DNA of 64,000 nt from an uncultured Collinsella sp. (GTDB lineage: Bacteria; Actinomycetota; Coriobacteriia; Coriobacteriales; Coriobacteriaceae): contig UQKY01000005.1 in NCBI GenBank assembly GCA_900541785.1, forward strand, positions 13,558 through 77,557. The letters are read 5' to 3'. Below the pieces are notes generated by a model. The model had not been told where the DNA came from and ran no database searches. It was given only the letters and a program-made list of their open reading frames with translations. This document shows, piece by piece, positions 1 through 8,053 of the stretch (position 1 is its first letter; every line of letters begins with the position of its first letter). The position numbers were made by a program, and so were the translations under genes.

Positions 1-389
1 GTGGAGTGACCGGTCTTCTCCTTGAGCTCGATAACCTGCTCCATGGTCATGTCGGGGGTCAGCGTGGAATCGGACTGAACGAAGCCGGCCTTGTGATCCT
101 TGACGGCCTTGACCATAGCGGCCTCGGACTCGGCGCTCTGGGAACCGTAAATGAAGGACAGGCCACCCTCGGTAGCGAGCGCGACACCCATGTCGACGCC
201 CGAGACGGACTGCATGATAGCGGAAACCATGGGGATGTTCAGGGTGATTGCCGGCTTCTCACCGCGCTTAAAGCGGGTCAGCGGCGTCTTAAGAGAGACG
301 TTGTTGGGGATGCACTGCGAGGACGAGTAACCAGGAACCAGCAGATACTCCGAAAACGTGTGGGACTCACCGGGAAAGAACGTAGCCAT
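1..389 (-). CDS. guaB: IMP dehydrogenase, N-terminal part (cut by window edge)
   Basis: IMP dehydrogenase oxidises IMP to XMP with NAD, the committed step of guanine nucleotide synthesis in the cytosol. The 129 visible residues match the family start: an early FSEYLLVPGYSS segment, then NIPMVSAIMQSVSG and the LATEGGLSFIYGSQS strand. The start of the first CBS domain follows, with TLTPDMTMEQVIEL near residue 110. The rest, including the catalytic Cys loop, lies outside the window. The ATG ending at 389 is preceded by an AGGAG box. The gene is divergent from the ModE-like regulator. I see no convincing riboswitch in the roughly 185-base gap. Confidence 0.9.
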   Translation of the reverse strand, partial: MATFFPGESHTFSEYLLVPGYSSSQCIPNNVSLKTPLTRFKRGEKPAITLNIPMVSAIMQSVSGVDMGVALATEGGLSFIYGSQSAESEAAMVKAVKDHKAGFVQSDSTLTPDMTMEQVIELKEKTGHS

Positions 390-573
390 GTTTCTCCTTT
401 TTCCATGCGACCGGTCGGCTGCAGGCCTCGTAGGACCCAGCCCAACCTTGGGCGCCCAATACTGGGGAAGTATCTTAACGCACTTTGACTGCTACAATGC
501 ATGATTTAAGAAGAGCACACGAGGGTTTGACGCAGGCTTTGCGTTTGCCCAGCAAACACTTTAGCGGGGATAC

Positions 574-933
574 GTGGAGCGTATGGAGTACAAGACGACG
601 GCAAAGTTGGTCATTCAAGCGTGCGACAAAGATCTGCCGGGCGTCTTCGGCCATGGTTGCGTTTTGTTGCTGCAGGGCATAGCCCGCGAGCACTCGCTGA
701 ACCGCGCCGCCAAGAGCATGGGCATGGCGTATTCCAAAGCGTGGCGCATTGTAAACGAAGCCGAAGGACAGCTGGGCTGCAAGCTCATCGAGCGCGACGG
801 CGCCCGCGGATCCACGCTCACCCCCGCCGGCGAGCGAGCCATAGCGGTCTACGAGGAGCTGCAGGCCGACATAAACCAGGTCATAGCTGCCAAAGCCGAC
901 GCTCTCATCGCCAGCATCAACCACAGTAGCTAA
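574..933 (+). CDS. ModE-like winged-helix transcriptional regulator (DNA-binding domain only)
   Basis: A 119-residue protein of the LysR/ModE winged-helix type. The central segment SLNRAAKSMGMAYSKAWRI is the classic ModE N-terminal helix-turn-helix, followed by a wing (LIERDGARGSTLTPAGERA) and a terminal helix. No molybdate-binding (TOBE) domain follows, so it resembles the short single-domain ModE proteins, and its ligand, if any, is unknown. The start is uncertain: GTG at 574 sits close behind GCGGGGA, while ATG at 583 has GGAG three bases upstream. It is divergent from guaB and convergent with the PLP-fold gene. Confidence 0.75.
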   Translation: MERMEYKTTAKLVIQACDKDLPGVFGHGCVLLLQGIAREHSLNRAAKSMGMAYSKAWRIVNEAEGQLGCKLIERDGARGSTLTPAGERAIAVYEELQADINQVIAAKADALIASINHSS

Positions 934-969
934 TTTGGGACGGGGCTTTATGGCTACACAACCCCCTCT

Positions 970-1044
970 CATAAGTTGCGGTGAAATAGGGACTGTTTAT
1001 GCGGTTAAAGCCGTAAATCAATCCATATTTCACCGCAACTTATG
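970..1044. repeat. Long perfect palindrome between convergent genes (REP-like)
   Basis: Two 19-base arms (970-988 and 1026-1044) are perfect reverse complements, separated by 37 bases that hold a weaker inner hairpin (TTTA..CGG / CCGTAAA). The element lies in the gap between the converging ends of the ModE-like gene and the PLP-fold gene. No T-run follows on either strand, so a simple intrinsic terminator is less likely than a REP- or MITE-like element. I found no second copy of the arm in the window. Confidence 0.7.
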
Positions 1045-1062
1045 GAGTCGAGGATGATTTAG

Positions 1063-2055
1063 CTAGTTGCGGAGGGTGTTGTCTAGGGTGGCGGCCACGA
1101 TCAGGGGATTGTCGGTGCCGACGAAGAGGCGGATGGTGCTCCCCTGCTTGCCACGTGGAGCCGAAAGGCGCGTCGTTGCGCCGCCGGCGGGTGATGTGCG
1201 GAATTCGACCGGCAGTATGCTGAAGAATTCGCCTGCGGTGCAGTCCATCAGGTCAAACTCTACTGCCGGGCCAAAACCGTGCTCCAGGATGCCGGTCGCG
1301 ATGGCATGGTCGGGATGTGAGGTCAGCCCGGGATAGTGCACGTTGCGCACCATCTCGTTCGCGGCCAAATATTCAGCCAGCGCACGGGCGCGGTCGAAAT
1401 GTGCCTGCATGCGGGTGTCGAGCGTGTCGAGCCCACGCTCTAGAACCTCGGCCTCATCGGAGGACAAGTCGAGCGCGGCCAATCCGCACCCCTCGATCAG
1501 CGCATGCGCGCACTCGGCAGCGGCATCCACACGATGGCGCTTGAGCTGCGAGCGCGCGACCGAGGCGGCTACGAGCTTACGCGGAGCCTTACCGGCACAC
1601 ACGCGGTCGAGCGCCTCGAGCGACAGCGCAGCACCCAGCCGCAGCGGATCGCAGCCAAAAGCCGACGCCACGGTGTTGTCCACAACCAGCAGCGCGCGGG
1701 CCTCACGAGCCGCGCGGCCCAGCGCACGCAGATCGGGCACACGCAGGCCAAAGCCACCGATTGAGTTCACAAACCACCACAGGTGCGAGCCCTCAGCGTC
1801 AAACGAAACATCAAAGCCCTCGGACGCGGCGGCAAACGCTGCGGCCAACGGCTCATCCACCATAGCCACGTCGCAGGCATCAAAGCCGAGCGCAAACGCT
1901 TCGGCAAAGTCGTCCGCAAAGGCCACCAGGCGGTCACCGGGACGTACAATCCCCAACAGTGACAGCGCTGCCGGAACATGCGGGGCCTCAACAAGACGCG
2001 CCTCACGCGAGCCGGCCCTCAAAGCCCAGGCCTCTTCAAGCTGCTCTACGCCCAT
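1063..2055 (-). CDS. Degenerate Cys/Met metabolism PLP-dependent enzyme
   Basis: The fold is that of the cystathionine gamma-synthase/lyase family. LLVVDNTVASAF contains the Asp126 that normally contacts the PLP ring nitrogen, and the C-terminal half (HYPGLTSHPDHAIA, GAEF-like and TRLSAPRG segments) is family-typical. Two things are odd. The protein is about 330 residues against about 390, lacking the N-terminal segment with the usual YSRTGNPT region. The position of the Schiff-base lysine, normally in a SxTKYxxGH motif, aligns with Arg151 in EALDRVCAG. It may be a pseudoenzyme or have a shifted lysine. The ATG at 2055 was chosen for its GGGAGG box eight bases upstream; an in-frame extension to 2115 crosses a terminator hairpin and is unlikely. 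Confidence 0.65.
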   Translation of the reverse strand: MGVEQLEEAWALRAGSREARLVEAPHVPAALSLLGIVRPGDRLVAFADDFAEAFALGFDACDVAMVDEPLAAAFAAASEGFDVSFDAEGSHLWWFVNSIGGFGLRVPDLRALGRAAREARALLVVDNTVASAFGCDPLRLGAALSLEALDRVCAGKAPRKLVAASVARSQLKRHRVDAAAECAHALIEGCGLAALDLSSDEAEVLERGLDTLDTRMQAHFDRARALAEYLAANEMVRNVHYPGLTSHPDHAIATGILEHGFGPAVEFDLMDCTAGEFFSILPVEFRTSPAGGATTRLSAPRGKQGSTIRLFVGTDNPLIVAATLDNTLRN

Positions 2056-2081
2056 ATAGCAACCTCCCTTTAAAAGCAAAA

Positions 2082-2112
2082 CCCACGATGTAGGTGTCCC
2101 CCGCATCGTGGG
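2082..2112 (-). terminator. Intrinsic terminator downstream of scrB
   Basis: A 9-base-pair stem (CCCACGATG with CATCGTGGG, 13-base loop) is followed on the minus strand by TTTTGCTTTT. It lies 39 bases past the scrB stop and upstream of the PLP-fold gene, so it most likely ends the sucrose transcript. Confidence 0.65.
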
Positions 2113-2150
2113 CAACGGCTGCAGTATAGCGCCGATATGCGACGAATCGC

Positions 2151-3680
2151 CTAGATGTTGAGCGCGTGGTAGGTCACGTTCGCACCCGGAGCGTCAACGG
2201 TCACGCCATAGGCCTCGGGATAGATGCGCGTGGAGAACACAAGCGCGCCGTCATTCACAAACACCTCGACCGAAGAAGCATCGCCGACAATGCGCACGTT
2301 ACGAACCTCGTCGACGGGCTCCCAGCGCACGGTACGACCGCAACCGGCAGAAGCGCGACCCTCATCGGTAAATCGCATCTCAAAACGCGAGGGCAGTTCG
2401 CCCTCGGCGGGCACAAATACCAGCTTCAGCTCGCCATCAACAGTCGCGGTAAACGCGCCGTCGACACCGTCGGCAACAACGTCAAAGCAGGTATCGCCGG
2501 CAACCTCCAACGAACCCTCCCCCACACGCACCGAGGCATAATGGTGTTCAATCTCGCGCGCCGGCTGCTGCAGCACCACGCCGTCGGCACCGGCTGTAAG
2601 CTCACGCGGCACTGTCATGCAGTGCTGCCAGCCACGCGCCACGGTGGGGCCGTTACCATAGGTCGGCTCATCGGGCATGCCCATCCAGCCGATCAGAATG
2701 TGGCGACCGTCCTCGGCCGTGAACTCCTGCGGAGCATAGAAGTCAAAACCGGCGTCCCACAGGCGGAACTCGCCCAGCTCATAGGCACCGTCACCACCGG
2801 TAATTTCGCCCGTTACAGGCATGTAGCCAGCAGCGTATACGTTGCCGCGGTCCCAACGGCCGCCCTCAAGGCCCTGGGGCGAGAACGACAAATATGCAAC
2901 GGTATCGCCATTCGCATCGAGCTCGATATAGCCGGGGCACTCCCACATAAAGCCAAAACGCTCGGGCGTAGACACACGGTTCTCGAGCTCCCAGCTCAGC
3001 ATATCGGCCGAACCATACACCAGGATCTCGCCCACATCGCGCCCGGCACCCTCGCCGTGCATCGCACAAAAACGGCTCTCGACATGCGGCCCGTCCACGC
3101 GACGACGCGCGCCCAGCACCATGTGGTAACGCCCATCATCATCGCGCCACACCTTGGGGTCACGCACGTGGCAGGTCAAATCCTCGGGATAATCCTCAGA
3201 CGCCAGCACCACGCGCTTTTGGCTAAACGTCTGTCCATCAACGCTCTCGACATACACGGTATCGGCGCGACGGCCAGTGTTGACATAGTCATAAACGCCG
3301 TCCGCATCGGGGAGCTTAACGTTGCCGGTATAGAGCACGCGAATGCGACCGTCCTCGACCAATGCCGAGCCCGAGTACACACCATGGCAGTCGAACGGCT
3401 CATCGGGAAGCAGCGGCGCGCCAACGTAGTCCCAGTTCATAAGGTCGCGGCTCGTGGCATGTCCCCACATCTTGACGCCGCCGTTCACATCAAACGGAGC
3501 ATACTGGAAGTATGCGTGAAACACGCCATCGGCCTGGCAAAGCCCGTTGGGGTCGTTGAGCCAGCCCGTGGGCGGCATAATATGAAAATGCTGAGCATAG
3601 GGCCCGTGGCCACGCTCGGCGGCCGCTGCATCCATATTGGCAACGAGCTTGGCAAGATCGCGCTGAAGTGCGTTAGACAT
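2151..3680 (-). CDS. scrB: Sucrose-6-phosphate hydrolase (GH32)
   Basis: A cytosolic glycoside hydrolase family 32 enzyme that splits sucrose 6-phosphate, the product of PTS uptake, into glucose 6-phosphate and fructose. All three signature blocks are present: WLNDPNG with nucleophile Asp43, RDP at 173-175 that binds fructose, and EC at 247-248 with the acid/base Glu. The C-terminal beta-sandwich ends in FSTRIYPEAYGVTV. Length (509 residues) is normal. The ATG at 3680 was chosen; an upstream in-frame TTG at 3692 has no better ribosome site. It lies downstream of scrA and scrR on the same strand. It could act on other beta-fructosides, but the context favours sucrose. Confidence 0.9.
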   Translation of the reverse strand: MSNALQRDLAKLVANMDAAAAERGHGPYAQHFHIMPPTGWLNDPNGLCQADGVFHAYFQYAPFDVNGGVKMWGHATSRDLMNWDYVGAPLLPDEPFDCHGVYSGSALVEDGRIRVLYTGNVKLPDADGVYDYVNTGRRADTVYVESVDGQTFSQKRVVLASEDYPEDLTCHVRDPKVWRDDDGRYHMVLGARRRVDGPHVESRFCAMHGEGAGRDVGEILVYGSADMLSWELENRVSTPERFGFMWECPGYIELDANGDTVAYLSFSPQGLEGGRWDRGNVYAAGYMPVTGEITGGDGAYELGEFRLWDAGFDFYAPQEFTAEDGRHILIGWMGMPDEPTYGNGPTVARGWQHCMTVPRELTAGADGVVLQQPAREIEHHYASVRVGEGSLEVAGDTCFDVVADGVDGAFTATVDGELKLVFVPAEGELPSRFEMRFTDEGRASAGCGRTVRWEPVDEVRNVRIVGDASSVEVFVNDGALVFSTRIYPEAYGVTVDAPGANVTYHALNI

Positions 3681-3732
3681 GTCGGTATCCAATCGAATTA
3701 AATCAACGAACGCTCAAATCAAGGGTTCCAGA

Positions 3733-3776
3733 TAAACAAAACGCCCACAGGATGGAGCCTGCGGGCGTTTTGTTTA
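3733..3776. terminator. Bidirectional-type terminator between scrA and scrB
   Basis: A 19-base-pair stem with a single mismatch and a six-base loop. The A/T-rich outer arms give a U-rich end on both strands (CGTTTTGTTTA on each side). On the minus strand it follows the scrA stop at 3785 by about nine bases, so scrB expression must depend on readthrough or on its own promoter. Confidence 0.8.
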
Positions 3777-3784
3777 CGCAAATC

Positions 3785-5185
3785 CTACGCCTGCTCGGAA
3801 ACCTTGGGCTCGTCCTTGTACAGGACAAACGAGACGGCAAAGGAAACCAGCGCGGCGACCGCAAACATGATCGCGTACTGCACGGGCTGGGCCAGGCACA
3901 GCAGGATACCAAAGATACCCGTAACGCCCGTGCCGGAGGCGGCCAGCGAAGTGAGCGCGCAGACCAGGGCGCCGCAACCGCCGCCGATGCAGCCGGCGAT
4001 GAAGGGCTTAAAGAAGCGCAGGTTCACGCCAAAGATGGCGGGCTCGGTAATGCCCATGAAGGCGGACAGGGCCGAAGGAAGCGCCAGGCCCTTGATCTTG
4101 GCATCGCGGGTCTTAAAGGCAACGGCGAGCGCGGCGCCACCCTGAGCGATGTTGGCAGCGCTGGCGATGGGCAGCCAGTAGGTCACGCCGTACTGAGCGA
4201 GCTGGCCCAGGTCGATGGCGGTGTACATCTGGTGGATACCGGTAACGACCGTGGGGGCATAGAACAGGCCGACGATAAAGGAACCGATGCCGAAGGGCAG
4301 GGTCAGCAGGGCCTGGATCAGACCGAGGATGGCGTTCTCGGCCCAGACAAAGATGGGGCCGACGGCAACGAGAGTCACGAGCACGGTCACGAACACCGAG
4401 ACGAGCGGGGTCACAAAGAGGTCAAACATCTCGGGGACAACCTTGTGGAGGCGCTTCTCCAAGAAGGCGAGGATAGCGCATGCGATGACGATGGGGATAA
4501 CGTGGCCTTGATAACCGACCCACTCAAAGCTGTACACACCGGGGATGACGTTGACCATGGTCTGCACGCCCTCGGAGGCAACCGTGTAGGCGCTCTGCAA
4601 CGAGGAGTTGATAAACGCACCGCCGACGACAGCGCCCAGATACGGGTTGGCGCCAAAGGCCTTAGCCGCGGAGTAGCCGATCAGGATCTGCAGGATGCCA
4701 AAGGACGTTCCCGAGACCAGGTCGGCAATCTTATAAATAAAGTTATTAGTGTCGAGCGCGATAAAGCCGTTGGAGGCCATAAAGTTGAGGGCGCTCATAA
4801 TGCCCAGCAGCAGGCCCGAAGCCACGATGGCGGGGATGATGGGGACAAAGACGTCGCCGAGCACCTTAATGGCACGCATAAAGATGTTCTGCTGCTGCGC
4901 CGCGGCCTCCTTGACCTCGGCCTTGGTGGCAGCCTCGACGCCGCTGAGCGCAATGAACTCGTCGTAGACCTTATTGACGGTGCCAGTGCCAAAAATAATC
5001 TGGAGCTGGCCCTGGGCCTCAAAGACGCCCTTGGCACCGTCGATATTCTCGAGGGCCTCCTTGTCGACCTTGGCGTTATCGGCAATCACCAGGCGCAGAC
5101 GCGTGGCGCAGTGTGCGGCCGAAACAACGTTGCCAGCGCCACCGATGTTGTCGAGCACCTCTTGGGCTGATTTGCGGTAGTCCAT
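3785..5185 (-). CDS. scrA: Sucrose-specific PTS EIIBC permease
   Basis: A membrane transporter that takes up sucrose and phosphorylates it at the expense of the PTS phosphorelay. The N-terminal EIIB domain carries the phospho-accepting Cys26 in SAAHCATRLRL. A glucose/sucrose-family EIIC domain with about ten membrane segments follows from residue 100. There is no EIIA domain, so phosphate must come from an EIIA encoded elsewhere. ATG 5185 is preceded by GGAGGAAAGGGAAG. The gene sits between the scrR operators and scrB, which supports sucrose or a related beta-fructoside as substrate; trehalose-type permeases of the same family are the main alternative. Confidence 0.9.
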   Translation of the reverse strand: MDYRKSAQEVLDNIGGAGNVVSAAHCATRLRLVIADNAKVDKEALENIDGAKGVFEAQGQLQIIFGTGTVNKVYDEFIALSGVEAATKAEVKEAAAQQQNIFMRAIKVLGDVFVPIIPAIVASGLLLGIMSALNFMASNGFIALDTNNFIYKIADLVSGTSFGILQILIGYSAAKAFGANPYLGAVVGGAFINSSLQSAYTVASEGVQTMVNVIPGVYSFEWVGYQGHVIPIVIACAILAFLEKRLHKVVPEMFDLFVTPLVSVFVTVLVTLVAVGPIFVWAENAILGLIQALLTLPFGIGSFIVGLFYAPTVVTGIHQMYTAIDLGQLAQYGVTYWLPIASAANIAQGGAALAVAFKTRDAKIKGLALPSALSAFMGITEPAIFGVNLRFFKPFIAGCIGGGCGALVCALTSLAASGTGVTGIFGILLCLAQPVQYAIMFAVAALVSFAVSFVLYKDEPKVSEQA

Positions 5186-5241
5186 GACTTCCCTTTCCTC
5201 CAGCGGGCGCATGTGCACCCGGTCATCTTTGATACTTACAC

Positions 5242-5281
5242 TGTAATCGTTTTCAGTTTCATATGTATGTAATCGTTTTCA
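5242..5281 (-). promoter_or_regulatory. Paired LacI-type operators upstream of scrA
   Basis: Two identical 14-base sites, TGAAAACGATTACA on the minus strand, lie at 5242-5255 and 5268-5281, 26 bases apart centre to centre. This is the LacI/GalR-family half-site pattern around a central CG. They lie in the scrA upstream region between scrA and scrR. The spacing of about two and a half turns suits cooperative repressor binding. A third variant lies upstream of scrR. Confidence 0.8.
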
Positions 5282-5369
5282 CAGTAGGGTGAACGGTAGG
5301 AAATAGCCGGCGAATGGTAGTTTTACGGCAAAAACAGGCGGCTCAGAGGCAGACAGACGTGCCCAGAGT

Positions 5370-6341
5370 CTAGACATTCATAAGCTGATGGCCGAGCTTG
5401 AGCGTCTTGAGACCGCGCTCCCCCTCCACGCCATCGAGCGTGTCGAGCAGCATGCTGGTGGCCTCGACGCCACTGGTCAGATACCCATAATGCACAGTGG
5501 GAATGCCGCCCGTCAGCGCGCGCAAAAACGCATTGTCGCCAAAACCGCTCACGCGGTGTATGCCCTCGCCCATGCCGCGAACCTCATCGATGGCACGCAG
5601 CGCGCCCGCCGCCATGGTATCGGTCGCGCAGGCGATAAACGAAACATCGGGTACTTCGCCCAGCAGCTCGCGCGACGCACGATAGCCGGAATCGAGGGTA
5701 AAGGACCCGCGGCGAATCAGCTCGGGATCGAGCACAACACCCGCGGCGCCCAGACCAGCTTCAAAACCACGACGACGGTCGTAACCGGCGGCACGGTCTT
5801 CCTCGGTAACTCCAATATAGGCAATCTTGCCGTCCACACGGCCCGCAAGCGCATGGCCCAGTTCAAAGGCAGCCTCGAAATCGTCATGGTAGACGCAAGC
5901 CGCGCCCTCGACGTTTTGGCCGATCAGCACAATGGGCACGTGGCAAGACGCAATGGCCGCACGATGTTCGTCGGTGATCATGGTCGCCACGAGTACAATG
6001 CCATCGACCGGGTGATTTTGGAATAAATCGAGGTACTCGAGCTCGCGATCAGGGGCGTTGTCGGTATTGGCAAGCAGCATCTGGTAGCCACGGCGACCGA
6101 GCACCTGGCCAATGCCGGCGGTAATGCGGCTAACGGATTCCGAGTTAATCTTGGGCACGATGACGCCGATGAGTTTGGTGGAGCCGGTGCGCAGCGCGCG
6201 AGCCTGGCTGGACCGCACGTATCCGGTCAGCTCAATCGCCTGCTTAATGCGCGCGGCCTTATCCGCCGAGATATATCCACCGTTGAGGTAGCGCGAGACG
6301 GCGGCACTCGAAACGCCGGCCAGCTCGGCCACATCTTTCAT
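5370..6341 (-). CDS. scrR: LacI family sucrose-operon repressor
   Basis: A LacI/GalR transcription factor. The N-terminal helix-turn-helix begins MKDVAELAGVSSAAVSRYLN, with the hinge helix near SQARALRTGSTKLIGVIVPK, followed by a periplasmic-binding-protein-like sugar domain ending KTLKLGHQLMNV. The start at 6341 was chosen because the family begins MKDVA; the longer in-frame start at 6365 abuts an operator and lacks a ribosome site. It is transcribed in the same direction as scrA and separated from it by the paired operators. Repression relieved by sucrose, fructose or a phosphorylated derivative is the expected behaviour but cannot be read from the sequence. Confidence 0.85.
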   Translation of the reverse strand: MKDVAELAGVSSAAVSRYLNGGYISADKAARIKQAIELTGYVRSSQARALRTGSTKLIGVIVPKINSESVSRITAGIGQVLGRRGYQMLLANTDNAPDRELEYLDLFQNHPVDGIVLVATMITDEHRAAIASCHVPIVLIGQNVEGAACVYHDDFEAAFELGHALAGRVDGKIAYIGVTEEDRAAGYDRRRGFEAGLGAAGVVLDPELIRRGSFTLDSGYRASRELLGEVPDVSFIACATDTMAAGALRAIDEVRGMGEGIHRVSGFGDNAFLRALTGGIPTVHYGYLTSGVEATSMLLDTLDGVEGERGLKTLKLGHQLMNV

Positions 6342-6365
6342 CTTTACCACAAGCACCCCTGTCAT

Positions 6366-6379
6366 TGAAATCGCTTACA
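6366..6379. promoter_or_regulatory. Probable scrR autoregulatory operator
   Basis: TGAAATCGCTTACA matches 12 of 14 positions of the two scrA operators and lies 25 bases upstream of the chosen scrR start, suggesting autoregulation. Confidence 0.6.
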
Positions 6380-6396
6380 CAATGATACCTGTTCGT

Positions 6397-6420
6397 TCCG
6401 GCGTTCTGACGAACGCCGGA
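6397..6420. repeat. Perfect 10-bp hairpin in the scrR upstream gap
   Basis: TCCGGCGTTC and GAACGCCGGA flank a TGAC loop. A second small palindrome (CGCGTAC ATGAA GTACGCG) lies at 6475-6493. The 250-base gap 6342-6592 between scrR and the DUF4956 gene shows nothing else I recognise. The first hairpin could be a terminator for the long Pel operon, but it is about 170 bases beyond its last stop and has no T-run. Confidence 0.4.
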
Positions 6421-6592
6421 CTGCTCGACGCTGCGCGGGCATCTGCCGGGCGATCTGCCGCTCAAACCGTCGCTCGCGTACATGAAGTACGCGTCGCTCC
6501 TCTTTCGTGGCACCTCGCCACGGCAGCTGCCCGCTCGCTGACGTACGCTCGACCAGGAGCGCCCCTCTTTGTGCAATTTGCTCGCTAGGGTT

Positions 6593-7258
6593 CTAACCGT
6601 GATACTCGCCGTTGTATTGGATGAGCGTCAGGTCCTCCACGCCGTCGAGCGCACGGATGGCGTCGGCATAGGGCATGTCCACGCCGTCCGAGAACACCTC
6701 GACGGCCATCTCCACCTTGTCGCCGCGCATGGTCTTAGACTTAACGGTGAACTTGGTGCGGCCAAAGGCACGCACAATGTCGTCACCCGTGGTCTGACCC
6801 GTATAGTGGATAACCATCATGTACACGCGCGCCTTGTCCTGGTGCGTAGCGAAGCCGGCGATCATCACGACGATCACCACTGCCGCAAGCCCTACGAGCG
6901 CGTACATGCCGGCGCCCGCTGTGATACCCGTGGTAATGGACCAAAACAGATACAACAGGTCGAGCGGATCCTTGACCGCCGTTCGGTAACGGACGATAGA
7001 CAGAGCACCAACCATACCGAGCGAGATGACCACGTTGGTCGAGATCGCGAGCGTCACCATGCAGGTGAGCACGCACATGCCCACAAGCGTCACGGCAAAG
7101 CTGCGCGAGTACACCACGCCGGTAAAAAAGCGCTTGTACACGTAGTAGATCAGGATGCCCATGGCGAGCGCCACGAGCAGCGACAGGCCGATCTTGGCAG
7201 GGTCGACCTGGCCAAACGCCTCCAAGACGGAGTTCTTAAAAAAGTCCCTGGTGCTCAT
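6593..7258 (-). CDS. DUF4956 membrane protein, last gene of the Pel-type operon
   Basis: A 221-residue protein with four predicted membrane segments in residues 20-140, including LLVALAMGILIYYVYK and VVISLGMVGALSIVRYRTA, and a small soluble C-terminal domain. SLGMVGALSIVRYRTAVKDP is the typical DUF4956 signature. Biochemical function is unknown. It follows the VTC-domain gene by three bases. DUF4956 genes are often found beside VTC and CotH genes, which is the arrangement here. A membrane partner of the VTC protein is a reasonable guess and no more. Confidence 0.8.
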   Translation of the reverse strand: MSTRDFFKNSVLEAFGQVDPAKIGLSLLVALAMGILIYYVYKRFFTGVVYSRSFAVTLVGMCVLTCMVTLAISTNVVISLGMVGALSIVRYRTAVKDPLDLLYLFWSITTGITAGAGMYALVGLAAVVIVVMIAGFATHQDKARVYMMVIHYTGQTTGDDIVRAFGRTKFTVKSKTMRGDKVEMAVEVFSDGVDMPYADAIRALDGVEDLTLIQYNGEYHG

Positions 7259-7261
7259 GGT

Positions 7262-8053
7262 CTAAATATCCCCTCGGTTCTCAAAATCCGATTCCCAGTA
7301 ATTAAAACCGCGCAGGTAGGCGGTCTTTTCGTAACACAGGCAGTACTTGGAAACCGCCGTGAGCTCGGCCGCACCCGGCGGCACCAAATCGCGCACCAGC
7401 TGCGGGCAAAACTCGGTAAACTTGACCTCCATCACTAGTTTGCCGGGCTCCAAGACCGGCAGCGCGGGCAAGGTCGCATCAAAGATATCGAAGCTTCCCA
7501 CCGCGGCGCGCACGTTCATGTCAAACGTAACGCGCACGGTGCCCTCGTCCATCACCCACGGCTCGCGCTCGTAGTCCACGATGGTGCGCGGGCGCATCAT
7601 GTTGCAGATGCACTCGATATAGAACTCACGGCAGAGCTGATGCGGGCTGCGCAGCAAAAAGTCATAGTCGCCGGCGAGGACCTGCTCAAACTCGTCGCGG
7701 GTGAGCGGCGCATCCTCCTTGTAGATCCAGCTGCCGTACTTCTTTTTACGCTCGAGCTTAATCACCTTGTCGCTGCCGCTATAGATGCGCACGCGATACT
7801 TTTTGCGCATCAGGATACCGGCGTCTTTTTCCTCGTAGGCCGAGTTGCAGTAGTCGTCAAAATACAGGCTGCGGATGGTGTAACCGCCCGCCCGCGCATG
7901 CTTGTCCAGCTTAAAGACCGGCGACATGCGACAGGCAAGCGCGGCGTGCTCGCCCTCGTTAATGAGGTACTTGAGCTCGTGGCGGTAACGCTCCTGCGTG
8001 GTTCGCGCGGGCGGAGCCGCCAGACGCTCAAGCAGCGCGCTAGCCCTCCTCAT
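7262..8053 (-). CDS. VTC-domain protein (polyphosphate polymerase-like)
   Basis: About 263 residues, essentially one VTC domain, the CYTH-like triphosphate tunnel fold known from yeast polyphosphate polymerase Vtc4. Family features seen are ERYRHELKYLI at the start, the basic YRVRIY and KLERKKKYG strands, and the acidic KLVMEVKFTEF strand that would hold metal. ATG 8053 has GGAGG seven bases upstream and overlaps the end of the CotH gene by 14 bases. Bacterial VTC proteins are annotated as polyphosphate polymerases by homology. The link to an exopolysaccharide operon leaves the true substrate open. Confidence 0.8.
   Translation of the reverse strand: MRRASALLERLAAPPARTTQERYRHELKYLINEGEHAALACRMSPVFKLDKHARAGGYTIRSLYFDDYCNSAYEEKDAGILMRKKYRVRIYSGSDKVIKLERKKKYGSWIYKEDAPLTRDEFEQVLAGDYDFLLRSPHQLCREFYIECICNMMRPRTIVDYEREPWVMDEGTVRVTFDMNVRAAVGSFDIFDATLPALPVLEPGKLVMEVKFTEFCPQLVRDLVPPGAAELTAVSKYCLCYEKTAYLRGFNYWESDFENRGDI

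Noticed and set aside
484..497. TTGACT/TACAAT pair as a promoter for the ModE-like gene
   Set aside because: The two boxes are only two bases apart, so they cannot act together as -35 and -10.
390..573. Purine riboswitch in the guaB leader
   Set aside because: The leader has short GC stems but no recognisable purine aptamer core; left unannotated.
2056..2115. Longer N-terminus for the PLP-fold protein
   Set aside because: It would translate through a terminator hairpin, and the internal ATG has an excellent ribosome site.
2166..3701. A 511-residue rightward open frame opposite scrB
   Set aside because: It is antisense to a GH32 enzyme with all catalytic motifs and has no plausible start signal or family.
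3752..5170. A 472-residue rightward open frame opposite scrA
   Set aside because: It is His/Gly/Asp-rich with no recognisable domain and mirrors the well-supported scrA frame; high-GC codon bias explains the long antisense frame.
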